From contig NZ_CP043342.1 in assembly GCF_003594935.2 (NCBI RefSeq), positions 2,542,001 to 2,606,000 of the forward strand: 64,000 bases of DNA, in the 5' to 3' direction. Within the stretch, counting starts at the first letter, position 1. Each line of letters opens with the position of its first letter. The notes beneath the pieces are model-generated. The model was not told where the DNA came from, made no database searches, and worked only from the letters and a program-made list of their open reading frames with translations. A program made the position numbers and the translations under genes. The stretch comes from Enterobacter huaxiensis (GTDB taxonomy: Bacteria; Pseudomonadota; Gammaproteobacteria; Enterobacterales; Enterobacteriaceae). This document shows positions 41,700-51,331 of this stretch, piece by piece.

Positions 41700-43022
41700 T
41701 CAACCGTTGGCCGCAACCTTGCGCAAATCAAACACCCGGCAGGCTTTCCCTTCCGAGCGCGGAATGCTGCCGCAGTTGACGATCGTCACGTCCGTTGAGA
41801 TCCCCACCATCGATTTAATGCGGTGGCGCAGCTGGTGGCACACCTGGCAGCGCTGTTCGTGTGAGAGCGTCAAGCTACTCTGTTTCAGCTCGACCTTCAC
41901 CGAAAGTGAATCAAGATGCCCGCGGCGGTTTACCTCCAGCTGGTAGTGTGGCGAGAGGTGTTCGAACTTAACGATCTCCTCTTCCAGCTGTGACGGGAAG
42001 ACGTTCACGCCGCGAATAATGAGCATGTCGTCGCTACGACCGCTGATGCGGTCCATACGCCGCATGGTGCGCGCGGTGCCCGGCAGCAGGCGCGTCAGGT
42101 CGCGGGTGCGGTAACGGATCACCGGCAGCGCCTCTTTGGTCAGGGTGGTGAACAGCAGTTCGCCCTGCTCGCCGTCCGCCAGCGGCGTGCCGTCGTTCGG
42201 GTTGACGATTTCCGGGTAGAAGTGATCTTCCCAGATGGTCGGGCCATCGGCGGTTTCCAGACACTCCATCGCCACGCCCGGCCCCATCACTTCGGACAGA
42301 CCATAAATATCGAGCGCGGTAATGCCTAAGCGCTTTTCGATCTCCCGACGCATGGCCTGCGTCCACGGCTCGGCGCCAAATACGCCGACGCGCAGGGAGC
42401 ATTTGCTGGCGTCTCCGCCCATCTGGCGCTCCAGTTCTTCAATCAGGTTAAGGCAGTAGGACGGCGTCACCATGATCATATCCGGCTGGAAGTCGCGGAT
42501 CAGCTGCGCCTGCTTCTCCGTCTGGCCGCCGGACATCGGGATCACCGTCGCGCCTAAGCGTTCGGCACCATAGTGCGCGCCCAGCCCGCCGGTAAATAGC
42601 CCGTAGCCGTAGGCCACGTGAATTTTGTCCTTCGCGCTGCCGCCCGCGGCACGCAGGGAGCGGGCCACAATGTTCGCCCAGTTGTCGATGTCGTTTTGGG
42701 TGTAACCCACCACGGTCGGTTTGCCGGTAGTGCCGGAGGAGGCATGGATACGCACGACCTGCTCCATCGGCACCGCAAAGGTGTCGAACGGGTAGTTGTC
42801 GCGCAGGTCCTGCTTGGTGGTGCACGGGAACTTTTGCAGGTCCGCCAGCTCGTTAAAGTCGTCAGGGTGAACGCCCGCCGCGTCAAACTTGCGTTTGTAC
42901 ATGGGAACGTTGCTGTAGGCGTGATGGAGCGTCCACTTCAGGCGCTCCGTCTGCAGTGCCTGCAGTTCATCAACGGACGCGGTTTCGATCGAATCAAGCT
43001 TTGTTGTATTTGTCGTGGTCAT
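41700..43022 (-). CDS. paaK: Phenylacetate-CoA ligase PaaK
   Basis: A 440-residue AMP-forming ligase. The phosphate-binding loop is HASSGTTGKPTVVGYTQND, later motifs include DIYGLSEVMGPGVAMEC and RTRDLTRLLPGTARTMRRM. It activates phenylacetate with ATP and CoA to phenylacetyl-CoA, the committed step of the pathway, in the cytosol. The start at 43022 (MTTTNTTKLDSIETASVDE) matches the E. coli N-terminus; the upstream Met at 43052 would overlap paaJ. It is the last gene of the paaABCDEFGHIJK operon. Confidence 0.96.
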   Translation of the reverse strand: MTTTNTTKLDSIETASVDELQALQTERLKWTLHHAYSNVPMYKRKFDAAGVHPDDFNELADLQKFPCTTKQDLRDNYPFDTFAVPMEQVVRIHASSGTTGKPTVVGYTQNDIDNWANIVARSLRAAGGSAKDKIHVAYGYGLFTGGLGAHYGAERLGATVIPMSGGQTEKQAQLIRDFQPDMIMVTPSYCLNLIEELERQMGGDASKCSLRVGVFGAEPWTQAMRREIEKRLGITALDIYGLSEVMGPGVAMECLETADGPTIWEDHFYPEIVNPNDGTPLADGEQGELLFTTLTKEALPVIRYRTRDLTRLLPGTARTMRRMDRISGRSDDMLIIRGVNVFPSQLEEEIVKFEHLSPHYQLEVNRRGHLDSLSVKVELKQSSLTLSHEQRCQVCHQLRHRIKSMVGISTDVTIVNCGSIPRSEGKACRVFDLRKVAANG

Positions 43023-43048
43023 TGTAGGGTGCTCACATTGTAGTTTGA

Positions 43049-44254
43049 TCAAACGCGCTCAAGGATCATGGCAATACCCTGACCCACACCGATGCACATC
43101 GTACACAGCGCATAGCGCCCGCCGCGTCGGTGCAGTTCGTTGCTCGCCGCCAGCGCCAGCCTGGCACCGCTCATTCCCAGCGGGTGGCCTAACGCAATGG
43201 CTCCCCCGTTCGGGTTGACGTGCGCGGCATCGTCCGGCAGCCCCAGCTGACGCAGCACGCCCAGCGCCTGCGATGCAAAGGCTTCATTCAGCTCAATGAC
43301 GTCCATATCGGTAATGCTTAATCCGGCGCGCTCCAGCACCCTGCGGGTAGCGGGCACCGGGCCTAACCCCATCAGACGCGGTTCCACGCCTGCGGTCGCC
43401 ATTGCCACAATACGCGTGCGCGGCACCAGACCCTGCGCGAGCGCCATCTGCTCGCTGGCGATAATCAGCGCCGCGGCGCCGTCGTTCACGCCGGAGGCAT
43501 TCCCCGCCGTGACCACACCATTTTTACGGAACGGGGTTTTCAGCGCGCTGAGCTGCTCCAGGGTGGTGTCCGCGCGCGGATGCTCATCCTCGCTCACTTC
43601 CGTCACCGCGCCTTTTTTCCCCGGCACCCGCACCGGCACAATCTCCTGCGCCAGCGCGCCGTTTTGCTGCGCCTGCGCGGTACGCTGCTGGCTGCGCAGG
43701 GCAAACGCGTCCTGATCGGCGCGGCTGATATTTAACAATTCAGCTACATTCTCCGCCGTTTCCGGCATGCTGTCAGTTCCGAATTGCTGATGCATGAGCG
43801 GATTCACAAATCGCCAGCCGATGGTGGTATCAAAAATCTCCGCCTGGCGCTGGAAAGCTGCGGTCGCTTTGCCCATCACGAAGGGCGCGCGAGACATAGA
43901 TTCAACGCCGCCGGCAATCAGCAGATCGCCATCACCGGCTTTAATGGCGCGCGCTGCAAAGCCAATCGCGTCCAGGCCGGAACCACACAGCCGGTTGATC
44001 GTGGTGCCGGATACCGTCTGCGGTAACCCCGCCAGCAGCGCCGACATGCGCGCCACGTTACGGTTATCTTCCCCCGCCTGGTTCGCGCAGCCGAAGATAA
44101 CATCGTCAATGCGCTCCAGATCCAGCTGCGGATAACGCGCCAGCAGCGCCCGCAGCGGAACAGCCCCCAGATCGTCGGCGCGAACGCCTGATAGCGCCCC
44201 GCCGTAGCGACCGACCGGGGTACGAACACCATCACAAATAAATGCGTCACGCAT
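43049..44254 (-). CDS. paaJ: PaaJ, 3-oxoadipyl-CoA/3-oxo-5,6-dehydrosuberyl-CoA thiolase
   Basis: A 401-residue thiolase with the nucleophilic Cys in [15 protein letters not shown] (about residue 90), [17 protein letters not shown], the catalytic His in [20 protein letters not shown] and the second Cys in [14 protein letters not shown]. It carries out the two thiolytic cleavages of the pathway, finally giving acetyl-CoA and succinyl-CoA. The first base of its start codon is the last base of the paaI stop codon. Confidence 0.95.
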   Translation of the reverse strand: MRDAFICDGVRTPVGRYGGALSGVRADDLGAVPLRALLARYPQLDLERIDDVIFGCANQAGEDNRNVARMSALLAGLPQTVSGTTINRLCGSGLDAIGFAARAIKAGDGDLLIAGGVESMSRAPFVMGKATAAFQRQAEIFDTTIGWRFVNPLMHQQFGTDSMPETAENVAELLNISRADQDAFALRSQQRTAQAQQNGALAQEIVPVRVPGKKGAVTEVSEDEHPRADTTLEQLSALKTPFRKNGVVTAGNASGVNDGAAALIIASEQMALAQGLVPRTRIVAMATAGVEPRLMGLGPVPATRRVLERAGLSITDMDVIELNEAFASQALGVLRQLGLPDDAAHVNPNGGAIALGHPLGMSGARLALAASNELHRRGGRYALCTMCIGVGQGIAMILERV

Positions 44255-44676
44255 CAGGCTTCTCCTGTCACACTGCCGCCAATGCGGTGAGATTTCCCGC
44301 GAAAGAGAGCGACCGTTTTCTGTTGTTGATTGTGGATTTCAATGTCGTACACGCCGGTCATTTTGCCCTGATGCTTCACCCGCGCGGTGGCGGTGAGCCT
44401 GTCCCCGGCAAATCCCGGACGCAGAAAGTCTATGGAGCAGCCCGACGCCACTGCCGCCAGCCCCTGGCTGTTGCAGGCGTAGGCGAAGGCGGTGTCCGCC
44501 AGCGAAAACAGCTGTCCGCCGTGGCAGGTTTTATGGCCGTTAAGCATCTGCGGGGTGACAGTCATCGTGACTACCGCATAGCCTTCGTCCATTTCAATGA
44601 TGTCGATGCCCAACGCCTGGGCGCAGGCGTCCTGTTCATACATGGTGCGGGCGTTGTGCCAGGCGTTATGACTCAT
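44254..44676 (-). CDS. paaI: PaaI hotdog-fold acyl-CoA thioesterase
   Basis: A 140-residue hotdog protein, the same length as E. coli PaaI, with the catalytic-loop motif NGHKTCHGGQLFSLADTAFAYACNSQG. PaaI hydrolyses ring-hydroxylated phenylacetyl-CoA esters that would otherwise trap CoA. The start at 44676 (MSHNAWHNARTMYEQDACA) agrees with E. coli and overlaps the paaH stop by 11 bases, so translation is coupled. Confidence 0.94.
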   Translation of the reverse strand: MSHNAWHNARTMYEQDACAQALGIDIIEMDEGYAVVTMTVTPQMLNGHKTCHGGQLFSLADTAFAYACNSQGLAAVASGCSIDFLRPGFAGDRLTATARVKHQGKMTGVYDIEIHNQQQKTVALFRGKSHRIGGSVTGEA

Positions 44677-46090
44677 AGCTACTCTCCAGAAGCGCACGCT
44701 GGCGCAGCAGTGAACAGGGGCGATAGCGCTCTTCGCCATAGTGACGCTGAAGGTTTTCCAGCAGCGCCAGTAAACGCTGCCAGCCCAGACGCTCGCCCCA
44801 CGCAATCGGGCCGTTTGGGTAATTCACCCCGAGGCGCATGGCGGTATCGATATCTTTCTCGCTGGCGACCCCTTTCTGCAGAGCGTCCAGCGCTTCGTTG
44901 GCGATCATTGCCACCGTGCGCCAGACCAGCAGGCCGGGGTAGTCGGCAATCTGAACCACGCGCTTGCCCTGCTGCTGCAGATAGAAAACGGCTTTTTGCG
45001 TGGCGGAATGCGGGTTACTGGCGGCAGCGGCGATGACGGCGACATCGCGTTCGATACGGTCAACGACCACCACCGGGCGGCCATGCTTCACGGCCAGCGA
45101 CTGCGCCGTTTCGCCCTGCGTTTCAACCAGCAGGACCTCATCCAGTTCCGTGACGCCGTCACTTTTTCGCTCCGCGCTCATGGGGCTGAAGCTATCGCTG
45201 ACGGCCTGCAGCCAGCTCACGCCGGGCCTGTCGCTCTGCCAGTCATAAACGCCCTTGCCGCTTTTTTTACCCAGCCTTCCCGCCAGAACCAGCTCCTGCT
45301 GCACCAGCGAGGGCAGAAAACGTCGCTCCTGCCAGAAGGCGTTGAACACGGAGCAGGTCACGGCGAAGTTGACGTCCTGACCTATCATGTCGGTCAGCTC
45401 AAGAGGCCCCATCGGAAAACCGCCGCCTTCGCGCAGCGCGGCGTCGATCGTCTCAGGCGCTGCAACCTGCTCTTCCAGCGCGCGCCAGGCCTCGGAGTAG
45501 AACGGGCGCGCCACGCGGTTAACAATAAATCCCGGCGTTGACTGGCAGCGCACCGGCTGTTTTCCCCAGTTCATGGCCAGCTCGCACAAGACATCTGCCG
45601 CTTCCGATGACGTTGCCAGCCCGCTTACCACTTCCACCAGCTTCATGACCGGTGCCGGGTTGAAAAAGTGCAGCCCCGCCACGCGCTCGGGATGGGGAAG
45701 ATCGGCGGCAATCGCCGTGACGGAGATTGATGACGTATTGCTGGTCAACAGCGTCTGCGGCGGGCAGATCTCAGCCAGCTGTTTAAACAGGGCTTTTTTG
45801 ACCTCCAGACGCTCGGACGCTGCTTCAATGACCAGGTCGGCAGCCGCAAGGGCCTGAATGTCGGTCACCGGGATCAGCCGGGCGAGGATCTGCGCGCTGG
45901 CGTCCGCGGAGAGCTTTCCGCGCGTCACCCTTGAAGCCAGGCGCTGGCGGATGCCGTCAATCGCACGCGAAATCGCGTCGGAGGCGATATCGTAAATCAG
46001 AACCTGATGGCCGTAGCTTGCCGCCACTTCGGCAATCCCCGCGCCCATCGTGCCGCTGCCAATCACCGCGACAGTGTGAATATTGACCAT
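44666..46090 (-). CDS. paaH: PaaH, 3-hydroxyadipyl-CoA dehydrogenase
   Basis: A 474-residue 3-hydroxyacyl-CoA dehydrogenase. The NAD motif VAVIGSGTMGAGIAEVAASYGH is at the N-terminus; the catalytic His lies in GLHFFNPAPVMKLVEVV; a duplicated C-terminal HAD domain follows (ALDALQKGVASEKDIDTAMRLGVNYPNGPIAWG). It oxidises 3-hydroxyadipyl-CoA to 3-oxoadipyl-CoA. The start at 46090 (MVNIHTVAVIG) follows family alignment and lies one base from the paaG stop; the frame reaching 46186 would overlap paaG. Confidence 0.95.
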   Translation of the reverse strand: MVNIHTVAVIGSGTMGAGIAEVAASYGHQVLIYDIASDAISRAIDGIRQRLASRVTRGKLSADASAQILARLIPVTDIQALAAADLVIEAASERLEVKKALFKQLAEICPPQTLLTSNTSSISVTAIAADLPHPERVAGLHFFNPAPVMKLVEVVSGLATSSEAADVLCELAMNWGKQPVRCQSTPGFIVNRVARPFYSEAWRALEEQVAAPETIDAALREGGGFPMGPLELTDMIGQDVNFAVTCSVFNAFWQERRFLPSLVQQELVLAGRLGKKSGKGVYDWQSDRPGVSWLQAVSDSFSPMSAERKSDGVTELDEVLLVETQGETAQSLAVKHGRPVVVVDRIERDVAVIAAAASNPHSATQKAVFYLQQQGKRVVQIADYPGLLVWRTVAMIANEALDALQKGVASEKDIDTAMRLGVNYPNGPIAWGERLGWQRLLALLENLQRHYGEERYRPCSLLRQRALLESSYES

Positions 46091-46091
46091 C

Positions 46092-46877
46092 TTATTTCCC
46101 CGTAAAGTTCGGCGCGCGTTTCGCCAGAAAGGCGCTGACGCCCTCGCGGTAGTCGTCGCTGCGCCCGGCAAGGCGCTGATAGTCACGTTCGAGATCGAGC
46201 TGCGCGTCCAGGGTGTTGGTTTCGGCGGCGCCGATCGCCTGCTTAATCAGCCCCAGGCCATACGTCGGCTGTGACGCGAAGTGCAGCGCCATCTGCTGCG
46301 CCGCGGCGGAGAGCTGTTCATCGTCCACCACCTGCCAGATCATCCCCCAGGCCAGCGCCTGCTCGGCGCTCAGTTTGTCACCCAGCAGCGCCAGCCCCAT
46401 CGCGCGGGCGCGCCCGGCGACGCGCGGCAGCAGCCAGGTGCCACCGCAGTCCGGCACCAGGCCGAGCTTGCTGAAGGCCATCACGAAGTGAGCGGAACGC
46501 GCCGCAATCACCATGTCGCAGCCCAGCGCCAGCGTGGCACCGGCCCCCGCCGCCACGCCGTTGACGGCGCAAATCACCGGTTTCGGCAGTTTCGCCAGGC
46601 GGCGCACCAGCGGGTTGTAAAAGGTTTCAACGGACATCCCCAGGTCCGGCGCCGGGCCGTTCGGGTCTACGTTGCGGTCGTTCAGGTCCTGCCCCGCGCA
46701 GAAGCCGCGCCCCGCCCCGGTGAGCAGCAGGCAGCGGACGGCGTCATCGCGCTCGGCCTGCTTCAGGCATTCGGAGAGCTGCTGGTGCATCACGTCGTTA
46801 AAGCTGTTTAAACGCTCGGGACGGTTCAGCGTAAGGGTCATCACGCCTTGCTCTACTTGACTCAGAATAAATTCCAC
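46092..46877 (-). CDS. paaG: PaaG, ring-1,2-epoxyphenylacetyl-CoA isomerase
   Basis: A 261-residue crotonase-fold protein with LTGAGRGFCAGQDLNDRN (oxyanion hole), VNGVAAGAGATLALGCDMVIA and SKLGLVPDCGGTWLLPRVAGRARAMGLALLG. It converts the ring epoxide to the seven-membered oxepin-CoA and also shifts a double bond later in the pathway. Two bases separate it from paaF. One residue shorter than E. coli because the initial MM is a single Met. Confidence 0.95.
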   Translation of the reverse strand: MEFILSQVEQGVMTLTLNRPERLNSFNDVMHQQLSECLKQAERDDAVRCLLLTGAGRGFCAGQDLNDRNVDPNGPAPDLGMSVETFYNPLVRRLAKLPKPVICAVNGVAAGAGATLALGCDMVIAARSAHFVMAFSKLGLVPDCGGTWLLPRVAGRARAMGLALLGDKLSAEQALAWGMIWQVVDDEQLSAAAQQMALHFASQPTYGLGLIKQAIGAAETNTLDAQLDLERDYQRLAGRSDDYREGVSAFLAKRAPNFTGK

Positions 46878-46879
46878 GG

Positions 46880-47647
46880 TTAGCGTCCTTTAAAGTCGGG
46901 GGTGCGTTTTTGTAAGAAGGCGTCGATGCCCTCGCGGCGATCGTCCGTCGCGGAAAGCAGCGTAAACAGCTGACGTTCCTGCGCCAGCCCGGCCTGCAGC
47001 CCCACCTCCTGCGACTGGCGCAGCGCCTGCTTCGCGGCCTGCAGCGCCAGCGGCGAATGGCGAGCCATCAGCGCCGCCTGCTTCAGGGCATACTCCAGCG
47101 TGAGGGAGGCCGGGAACACGTCGCTAACCAGCCCCGCGCTCAGCGCCCGCTGCGCGGTAAGGCTCTCACCGGTCAGCACCATTTTGCTGGCCAGCGATTT
47201 GCCCACGCAGCGAATCAGGCGCTGCGTCCCCCCCGCGCCGGGCATAATGCCCAGCGTGATTTCAGGCAGACCAAAGCGGGCGTTATCTCCGGCAATGACC
47301 ACGTCACACAGCAGCGCCAGCTCGCAGCCCGCCCCCAGCGCAAAGCCGTTCACGGCGGCGATCAGCGGTTTAGTGAACGCGTTGATGCGCGCCCACAGCT
47401 GCGGACGGATATCGTTCAGGGTGGCGGGCAGATCTTTTTCTGCCATTTCGTTGAGATCCGCCCCGGCGGCGAAGCAGCGCTCGTTGCCGTAAATCACCGC
47501 GACGGAGATATCGCCATCAAGCGCGGCGCGTTCGAGTTCATCCGCAACCTGCGCCAGAAGCGCGTTGTTAAGCGCGTTACGCGCCGCCGGGCGGTTAAGC
47601 GTCAGCTGCAGCACGCGGCCATGGCGGGTGATAATCAGTTCGCTCAT
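46880..47647 (-). CDS. paaF: PaaF, 2,3-dehydroadipyl-CoA hydratase
   Basis: A 255-residue enoyl-CoA hydratase with VIYGNERCFAAGADLNEMAEKD, VNGFALGAGCELALLCDVVIAGDNARFGLPEITLGIMPGAGGTQRL; the two Glu residues of the crotonase hydratase centre (LPEITLG and nearby) are present. It hydrates 2,3-dehydroadipyl-CoA to 3-hydroxyadipyl-CoA, the step before PaaH. It overlaps paaE by four bases. Confidence 0.95.
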   Translation of the reverse strand: MSELIITRHGRVLQLTLNRPAARNALNNALLAQVADELERAALDGDISVAVIYGNERCFAAGADLNEMAEKDLPATLNDIRPQLWARINAFTKPLIAAVNGFALGAGCELALLCDVVIAGDNARFGLPEITLGIMPGAGGTQRLIRCVGKSLASKMVLTGESLTAQRALSAGLVSDVFPASLTLEYALKQAALMARHSPLALQAAKQALRQSQEVGLQAGLAQERQLFTLLSATDDRREGIDAFLQKRTPDFKGR

Positions 47648-48714
47648 GCCATCCCCTTCGCGTCAAAATCGACGACCACGTCGGCGGTTAACGGCAGCGC
47701 CTGACAGCTCAACACATATCCCGCCGCCAGTTCGTCAGGTTCAAGACTGTAGTTGGTCGCCATATCGACTTTGCCGCGCAGCACTTTGCACTTGCAGGTG
47801 GCGCACACGCCGCCCTTGCAGGCGTACGGCAGATCCGCGCCCTGGCGCAGGGCCGCATCGAGAATGCTTTCGTCGTCCGCCGTCAGGGTGATTTCGCGGT
47901 CGCGACCGTCCTGGCGCACGGTCACTTTTTGCCCTTCTGCCTGCACGCTCACGGCACGCTTCACGGCCGTTCCCGGGGTGTTGAAGCGCTCAAGGTGAAT
48001 GGATTTTTCCGGCATTCCCAGCGCCTTCAGCGCCGCTTGTGCATCGTCCATCATCACCGACGGGCCGCAGATGAAGGCCTCGTCGTACTGACGGAAGTCG
48101 ATCAGCTTTTTTGCCAGCGCCTGCAGCTTTTCACCGTCGATGCGGCCGTGCAGCAGGTCGCTGTCCAGCGTCTCCTGGCTGAAGATGGACACCAGCTGCA
48201 GCCGCTGCGGATATTTGTCCTTCAGGTCCGCCAGCGCCTGGCGGAACATCATGCTCTGGCTGCTGCGGTTGCCGTAAATCAGGGTGAAATGGCTGTTTGG
48301 TTCGGTGACCAGCGTGGCGGATAAAATCGCCAGCATCGGGGTGATCCCGGAGCCTGCGGCTATCGCCAGATAGTGGCCTTCCCGTTCGGCCTGCGGCTGA
48401 TAGCCAAAATGCCCCTGTGGAACCATGACGTCCAGCGCCATGCCCTGTTTGATCTCGTCCCGGGCATAGCGGGAGAAACGCCCGCCTTCGATGGCTTTGA
48501 CCGCCACGCTGATTTCGCCCGGCGCGGCGCTGCGGCAGATGGAGTAGCAGCGGCGCAGCTCATCCCCACCAAGGTTCGCTTTCAGCGTCAGGTGTTGCCC
48601 GGGACGAAAACGGTAAGCGTCCTGCAGATCCTGCGGCACCGCGAAGGTAATCGTCACCGCGTCGCGGGTTTCGGGTTCCACTTTGGCCACGGTTAATGAA
48701 TGAAACGTTGTCAT
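47644..48714 (-). CDS. paaE: PaaE, reductase component of phenylacetyl-CoA epoxidase
   Basis: A 356-residue iron-sulfur flavoprotein, the same length as in E. coli: FAD-binding RFRPGQHLTLKANLGGDELRRCYSICRS, NAD-binding GSGITPMLAIL and the C-terminal plant-type ferredoxin motif in YACKGGVCATCKCKVLRG with four Cys ligands. It passes electrons from NADPH to the PaaABC di-iron oxygenase. The start at 48714 (MTTFHSLTVAKVEPE) follows the E. coli N-terminus. Confidence 0.95.
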   Translation of the reverse strand: MTTFHSLTVAKVEPETRDAVTITFAVPQDLQDAYRFRPGQHLTLKANLGGDELRRCYSICRSAAPGEISVAVKAIEGGRFSRYARDEIKQGMALDVMVPQGHFGYQPQAEREGHYLAIAAGSGITPMLAILSATLVTEPNSHFTLIYGNRSSQSMMFRQALADLKDKYPQRLQLVSIFSQETLDSDLLHGRIDGEKLQALAKKLIDFRQYDEAFICGPSVMMDDAQAALKALGMPEKSIHLERFNTPGTAVKRAVSVQAEGQKVTVRQDGRDREITLTADDESILDAALRQGADLPYACKGGVCATCKCKVLRGKVDMATNYSLEPDELAAGYVLSCQALPLTADVVVDFDAKGMA

Positions 48715-48721
48715 GGCAGCC

Positions 48722-49219
48722 TCAAATACATTTGAAATAGTCGAAAGGCTCACGGCAGGAATTGCAGCGATAGAGCGCTTTGCAGGCCGTTGAGCCAAAT
48801 TCACTGATAAGCGAGGTGTTAGTGCTCGCGCAGCGCGGGCAGCTCACCTCCAAAGGTGCGTGCGCGTGACAGCTGTGGCCGACGGGCGGGCTGATGCCGT
48901 ATGCCCGCAGGCGCTCGCGCGCGTCGGCCGTCATCCAGTCCGTTGTCCAGGCGGGTTCCAGCTGGAGCACAATATGCACCGGGGTAAACCCCTGCGCGCT
49001 CATCGCGTCGCGGATCGCGCCCAGCAGGTGTTCCGTCGCCGGGCAGCCCGAGTAGGTTGGCGTGAAGCCAATAACCCAACCTCCCCCCTGCGCCTTTACG
49101 CTGCGCACCATGCCTAAGTCGGTGATGGTCAGGACCGGCACTTCCGGGTCCGGGATCTGGCTTAACAGCGCCCAGATCTGCGGAATTTGCGCGGGCGCGA
49201 TATCGACGAGACGTTGCAT
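48722..49219 (-). CDS. paaD: PaaD, epoxidase maturation/assembly protein
   Basis: A 165-residue protein: an N-terminal MIP18/DUF59 domain (WALLSQIPDPEVPVLTITDLGMVRSV, FTPTYSGCPATEHLLGAIRDAM) and a C-terminal zinc-ribbon-like Cys pattern (CPRCASTNTSLISEFGSTACKALYRCNSCREPFDYFKC). PaaD is thought to help mature the metal centres of the epoxidase. The start at 49219 has an AGGAGAAC ribosome-binding site and matches E. coli. Confidence 0.94.
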   Translation of the reverse strand: MQRLVDIAPAQIPQIWALLSQIPDPEVPVLTITDLGMVRSVKAQGGGWVIGFTPTYSGCPATEHLLGAIRDAMSAQGFTPVHIVLQLEPAWTTDWMTADARERLRAYGISPPVGHSCHAHAPLEVSCPRCASTNTSLISEFGSTACKALYRCNSCREPFDYFKCI

Positions 49220-49233
49220 GGCGTTCTCCTTCC

Positions 49234-49980
49234 TTACCACTGCTGGCCGGGGTAGACGCGCTGGAGATATTGCATTTCTGCCAGCATCGGCCCCAGGTGT
49301 TCGGTGTGCAGCCCCTTCTTGCCGCCGGTGCGGTAAGCGGCGTCGTCAGGCACGCTCAGGCGGGCTTCGTGCAGTCCGGCAAAGACTTCGCTTTCCCACG
49401 GCTGACGAAGCGCACGCGGGTCAACGGCCACGCCGGTGGCAGCCAGCTCCAGCTCAACGTCGTCGGCGTCAAACAGCTCCGCCGTAAAGCGCCACAGGTC
49501 GTTAACCGCCTGCTGCATTTTTTGCGCGGAGGTTTCGGTGCCGTCGCCCAGGCGCACCAGCCAGCCGCGGCTGAAGCGCAGGTGGTAGCGCGCCTCTTTA
49601 ATCGCTTTGGCGGCGATGGCGGCAAGCTGACCGTCGCTGCTGCGGGTCAGGCGCTCGTAGAGCGCGACGTTCCACGCGTCCATCAGGTACTGGCGAACAA
49701 GGGTGTCGGCGAAGCTGCCGTTGGGCTGCTCCACCAGCAGCAAGTTGCGGAACTGACGCTCGTCGCGGCCAAAGGCCAGCGTGTCTTCATCACCCTCGCC
49801 TTCACGCTCTGCGGCGTAGGTCAGGAAGTTGCGCGCCTGCCCCAGCAGGTCGAGGCCAATGTTGGCGAGCGCGAGGTCAATCTCCAGCTCCGGCGCGTGG
49901 CCGCACCAGGCGCCCAGACGTTGGGAAAGGACCAGACCGTTGTCGCCCAGACGCAGGGCGTATGCAGATACTGTTTTCAT
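49234..49980 (-). CDS. paaC: PaaC, structural subunit of phenylacetyl-CoA epoxidase
   Basis: A 248-residue ferritin-like protein, equal in length to the E. coli subunit, with YALRLGDNGLVLSQRLGAWCGHAPELEIDLALANIGLDLLGQARNFL and the KKGLHTEHLGPMLAEMQYLQR C-terminus. PaaC pairs with PaaA to form the core of the multicomponent monooxygenase but lacks the active di-iron site. Start at 49980 (MKTVSAYALRLG) chosen by family alignment. Confidence 0.95.
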   Translation of the reverse strand: MKTVSAYALRLGDNGLVLSQRLGAWCGHAPELEIDLALANIGLDLLGQARNFLTYAAEREGEGDEDTLAFGRDERQFRNLLLVEQPNGSFADTLVRQYLMDAWNVALYERLTRSSDGQLAAIAAKAIKEARYHLRFSRGWLVRLGDGTETSAQKMQQAVNDLWRFTAELFDADDVELELAATGVAVDPRALRQPWESEVFAGLHEARLSVPDDAAYRTGGKKGLHTEHLGPMLAEMQYLQRVYPGQQW

Positions 49981-49988
49981 CCCGGACC

Positions 49989-50276
49989 TCACATGTGCTC
50001 GATGCCATCAGGGATGGTGTAAAACGTCGGATGTCGATAGACCTTGCTCTCTGCCGGGTCGAAGAATTCGCCGCTCTCTTCCGGCTGGGAGGCGACAATT
50101 TCGCTCGCCTTCACGACCCAGATAGAGCAGCCTTCGCTGCGGCGGGTATAGGCATCACGCGCGTTTTCCAGCGCCATGCGGTCGTCAGCAGCGTGAAGAC
50201 TGCCTACGTGACGGTGTGATAGCCCTTGCTTAGAACGGACAAAAACTTCATATAACGGCCAGTAGACGTTGCTCAT
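49989..50276 (-). CDS. paaB: PaaB, small subunit of phenylacetyl-CoA epoxidase
   Basis: A 95-residue protein beginning MSNVYWPLYEVFVRSKQGLSHRHVGSLHAADDRMALENARDAYTRR, as in the PaaB family. It bridges PaaAC heterodimers in the epoxidase complex. It sits between paaA and paaC with gaps of 12 and 8 bases. Confidence 0.95.
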   Translation of the reverse strand: MSNVYWPLYEVFVRSKQGLSHRHVGSLHAADDRMALENARDAYTRRSEGCSIWVVKASEIVASQPEESGEFFDPAESKVYRHPTFYTIPDGIEHM

Positions 50277-50288
50277 GGTGTATTCCTC

Positions 50289-51218
50289 TTATGCGGCCTG
50301 ACGGGCGCGTTGCTTTTCGGCATGCGCCAGGGCGGCTTCGCGCACCCACGCCCCGTCGTCCCAGGCTCTGTTTTTTGCAGCCAGACGTTCGTGATTGCAG
50401 ACCCCGCGGCCGTTTATCACCTCGTCAAATTCATGCCAGTCGATCTCGCCGAAGCGGTAGCTGCCGCTCTCCTCGTCGAAACGCAGATCGGGGTCCGGTA
50501 CGGTCATGCCGAGCATTTCCACCTGCGGAACGGTGTTATCCACGAACCGCTGGCGCAGCTCGTCGTTGCCGAAGCGTTTAATTTTCCAGGCGAGGCTGCG
50601 GGCGCTGTTCGGCGAGCTGTCGTCGTTCGGGCCAAACATCATCAGCGCGGGCCACCAGAAACGGTTGATGGCGTCCTGCAGCATCTGACGCTGAGATTCA
50701 CTCCCCTGCGCGAGCGCCATGCAGGCCTCAAAGCCCTGGCGCTGGTGGAAACTCTCTTCTTTACAGATTTTCACCATTGCACGGGCATACGGGCCGTAGG
50801 AGGTGCGGCACAGCGCCACCTGGTTGACGATGGCGGCGCCGTCCACCAGCCAGCCGATGACGCCGATGTCGGCCCAGGTCAGGGTGGGATAGTTAAAGAT
50901 GGAGGAGTATTTCATCTTGCCGTCGAGCATCTTCTGGTAGATGTCTTCCCGGGCGCAGCCCAGCGTTTCCGCCGCGCTGTAGAGGTATAAACCGTGTCCG
51001 GCCTCGTCCTGCACTTTTGCGAGCAGGATAGCCTTGCGGCGCAGCGTCGGGGCGCGGGCGATCCAGTTGCCCTCCGGCAGCATGCCGACAATCTCGGAGT
51101 GGGCGTGCTGACCAATCTGACGGATCAGCGTCTTACGGTAGGCTTCCGGCATCCAGTCCTGAGGCTCTATCGCCGTCTCCTGCGCTATGCGCTGCTCAAA
51201 GCGTTCTTCTTGCGTCAC
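50289..51218 (-). CDS. paaA: PaaA, catalytic subunit of phenylacetyl-CoA epoxidase
   Basis: A 309-residue di-iron oxygenase subunit, the same length as E. coli PaaA. Iron ligands lie in [20 protein letters not shown] and [18 protein letters not shown] (E-x-x-H motifs). It epoxidises the aromatic ring of phenylacetyl-CoA with molecular oxygen. The start is GTG at 51218: the family N-terminus [21 protein letters not shown] begins directly after it, while the upstream ATG at 51272 would add 18 non-conserved residues and cover the PaaX site. First gene of the paaABCDEFGHIJK operon. Confidence 0.94.
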   Translation of the reverse strand: MTQEERFEQRIAQETAIEPQDWMPEAYRKTLIRQIGQHAHSEIVGMLPEGNWIARAPTLRRKAILLAKVQDEAGHGLYLYSAAETLGCAREDIYQKMLDGKMKYSSIFNYPTLTWADIGVIGWLVDGAAIVNQVALCRTSYGPYARAMVKICKEESFHQRQGFEACMALAQGSESQRQMLQDAINRFWWPALMMFGPNDDSSPNSARSLAWKIKRFGNDELRQRFVDNTVPQVEMLGMTVPDPDLRFDEESGSYRFGEIDWHEFDEVINGRGVCNHERLAAKNRAWDDGAWVREAALAHAEKQRARQAA

Positions 51219-51230
51219 GTTTTCACCCTT

Positions 51231-51272
51231 ATGATTCGTCAATCTGTTTAATAATGCGAAATGGTGAATCAC
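51231..51272 (-). promoter_or_regulatory. PaaX-type operator at the paaA promoter
   Basis: ATGATTCGTCAAT at the left and GGTGAATCAC at the right form spaced inverted TGATTC/GAATCA half-sites just upstream of the paaA start. A nearly identical layout stands at the paaZ promoter. TGATTCG-type half-sites fit the PaaX recognition sequence known from E. coli. Confidence 0.6.
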
Positions 51273-51331
51273 TTCGTTTCTTAAAAGTTACACAAAGGTT
51301 AAATATAACCCCAAGGAGTGTTTGCTTATTT

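Noticed and set aside
46091-46186. N-terminal extension of paaH
   Set aside because: The extra 32 residues overlap paaG and precede the conserved VAVIGSGTMG start of the NAD domain.
51219-51272. ATG start of paaA at 51272
   Set aside because: It adds non-conserved residues and overlaps the operator; the family N-terminus begins at the GTG at 51218.
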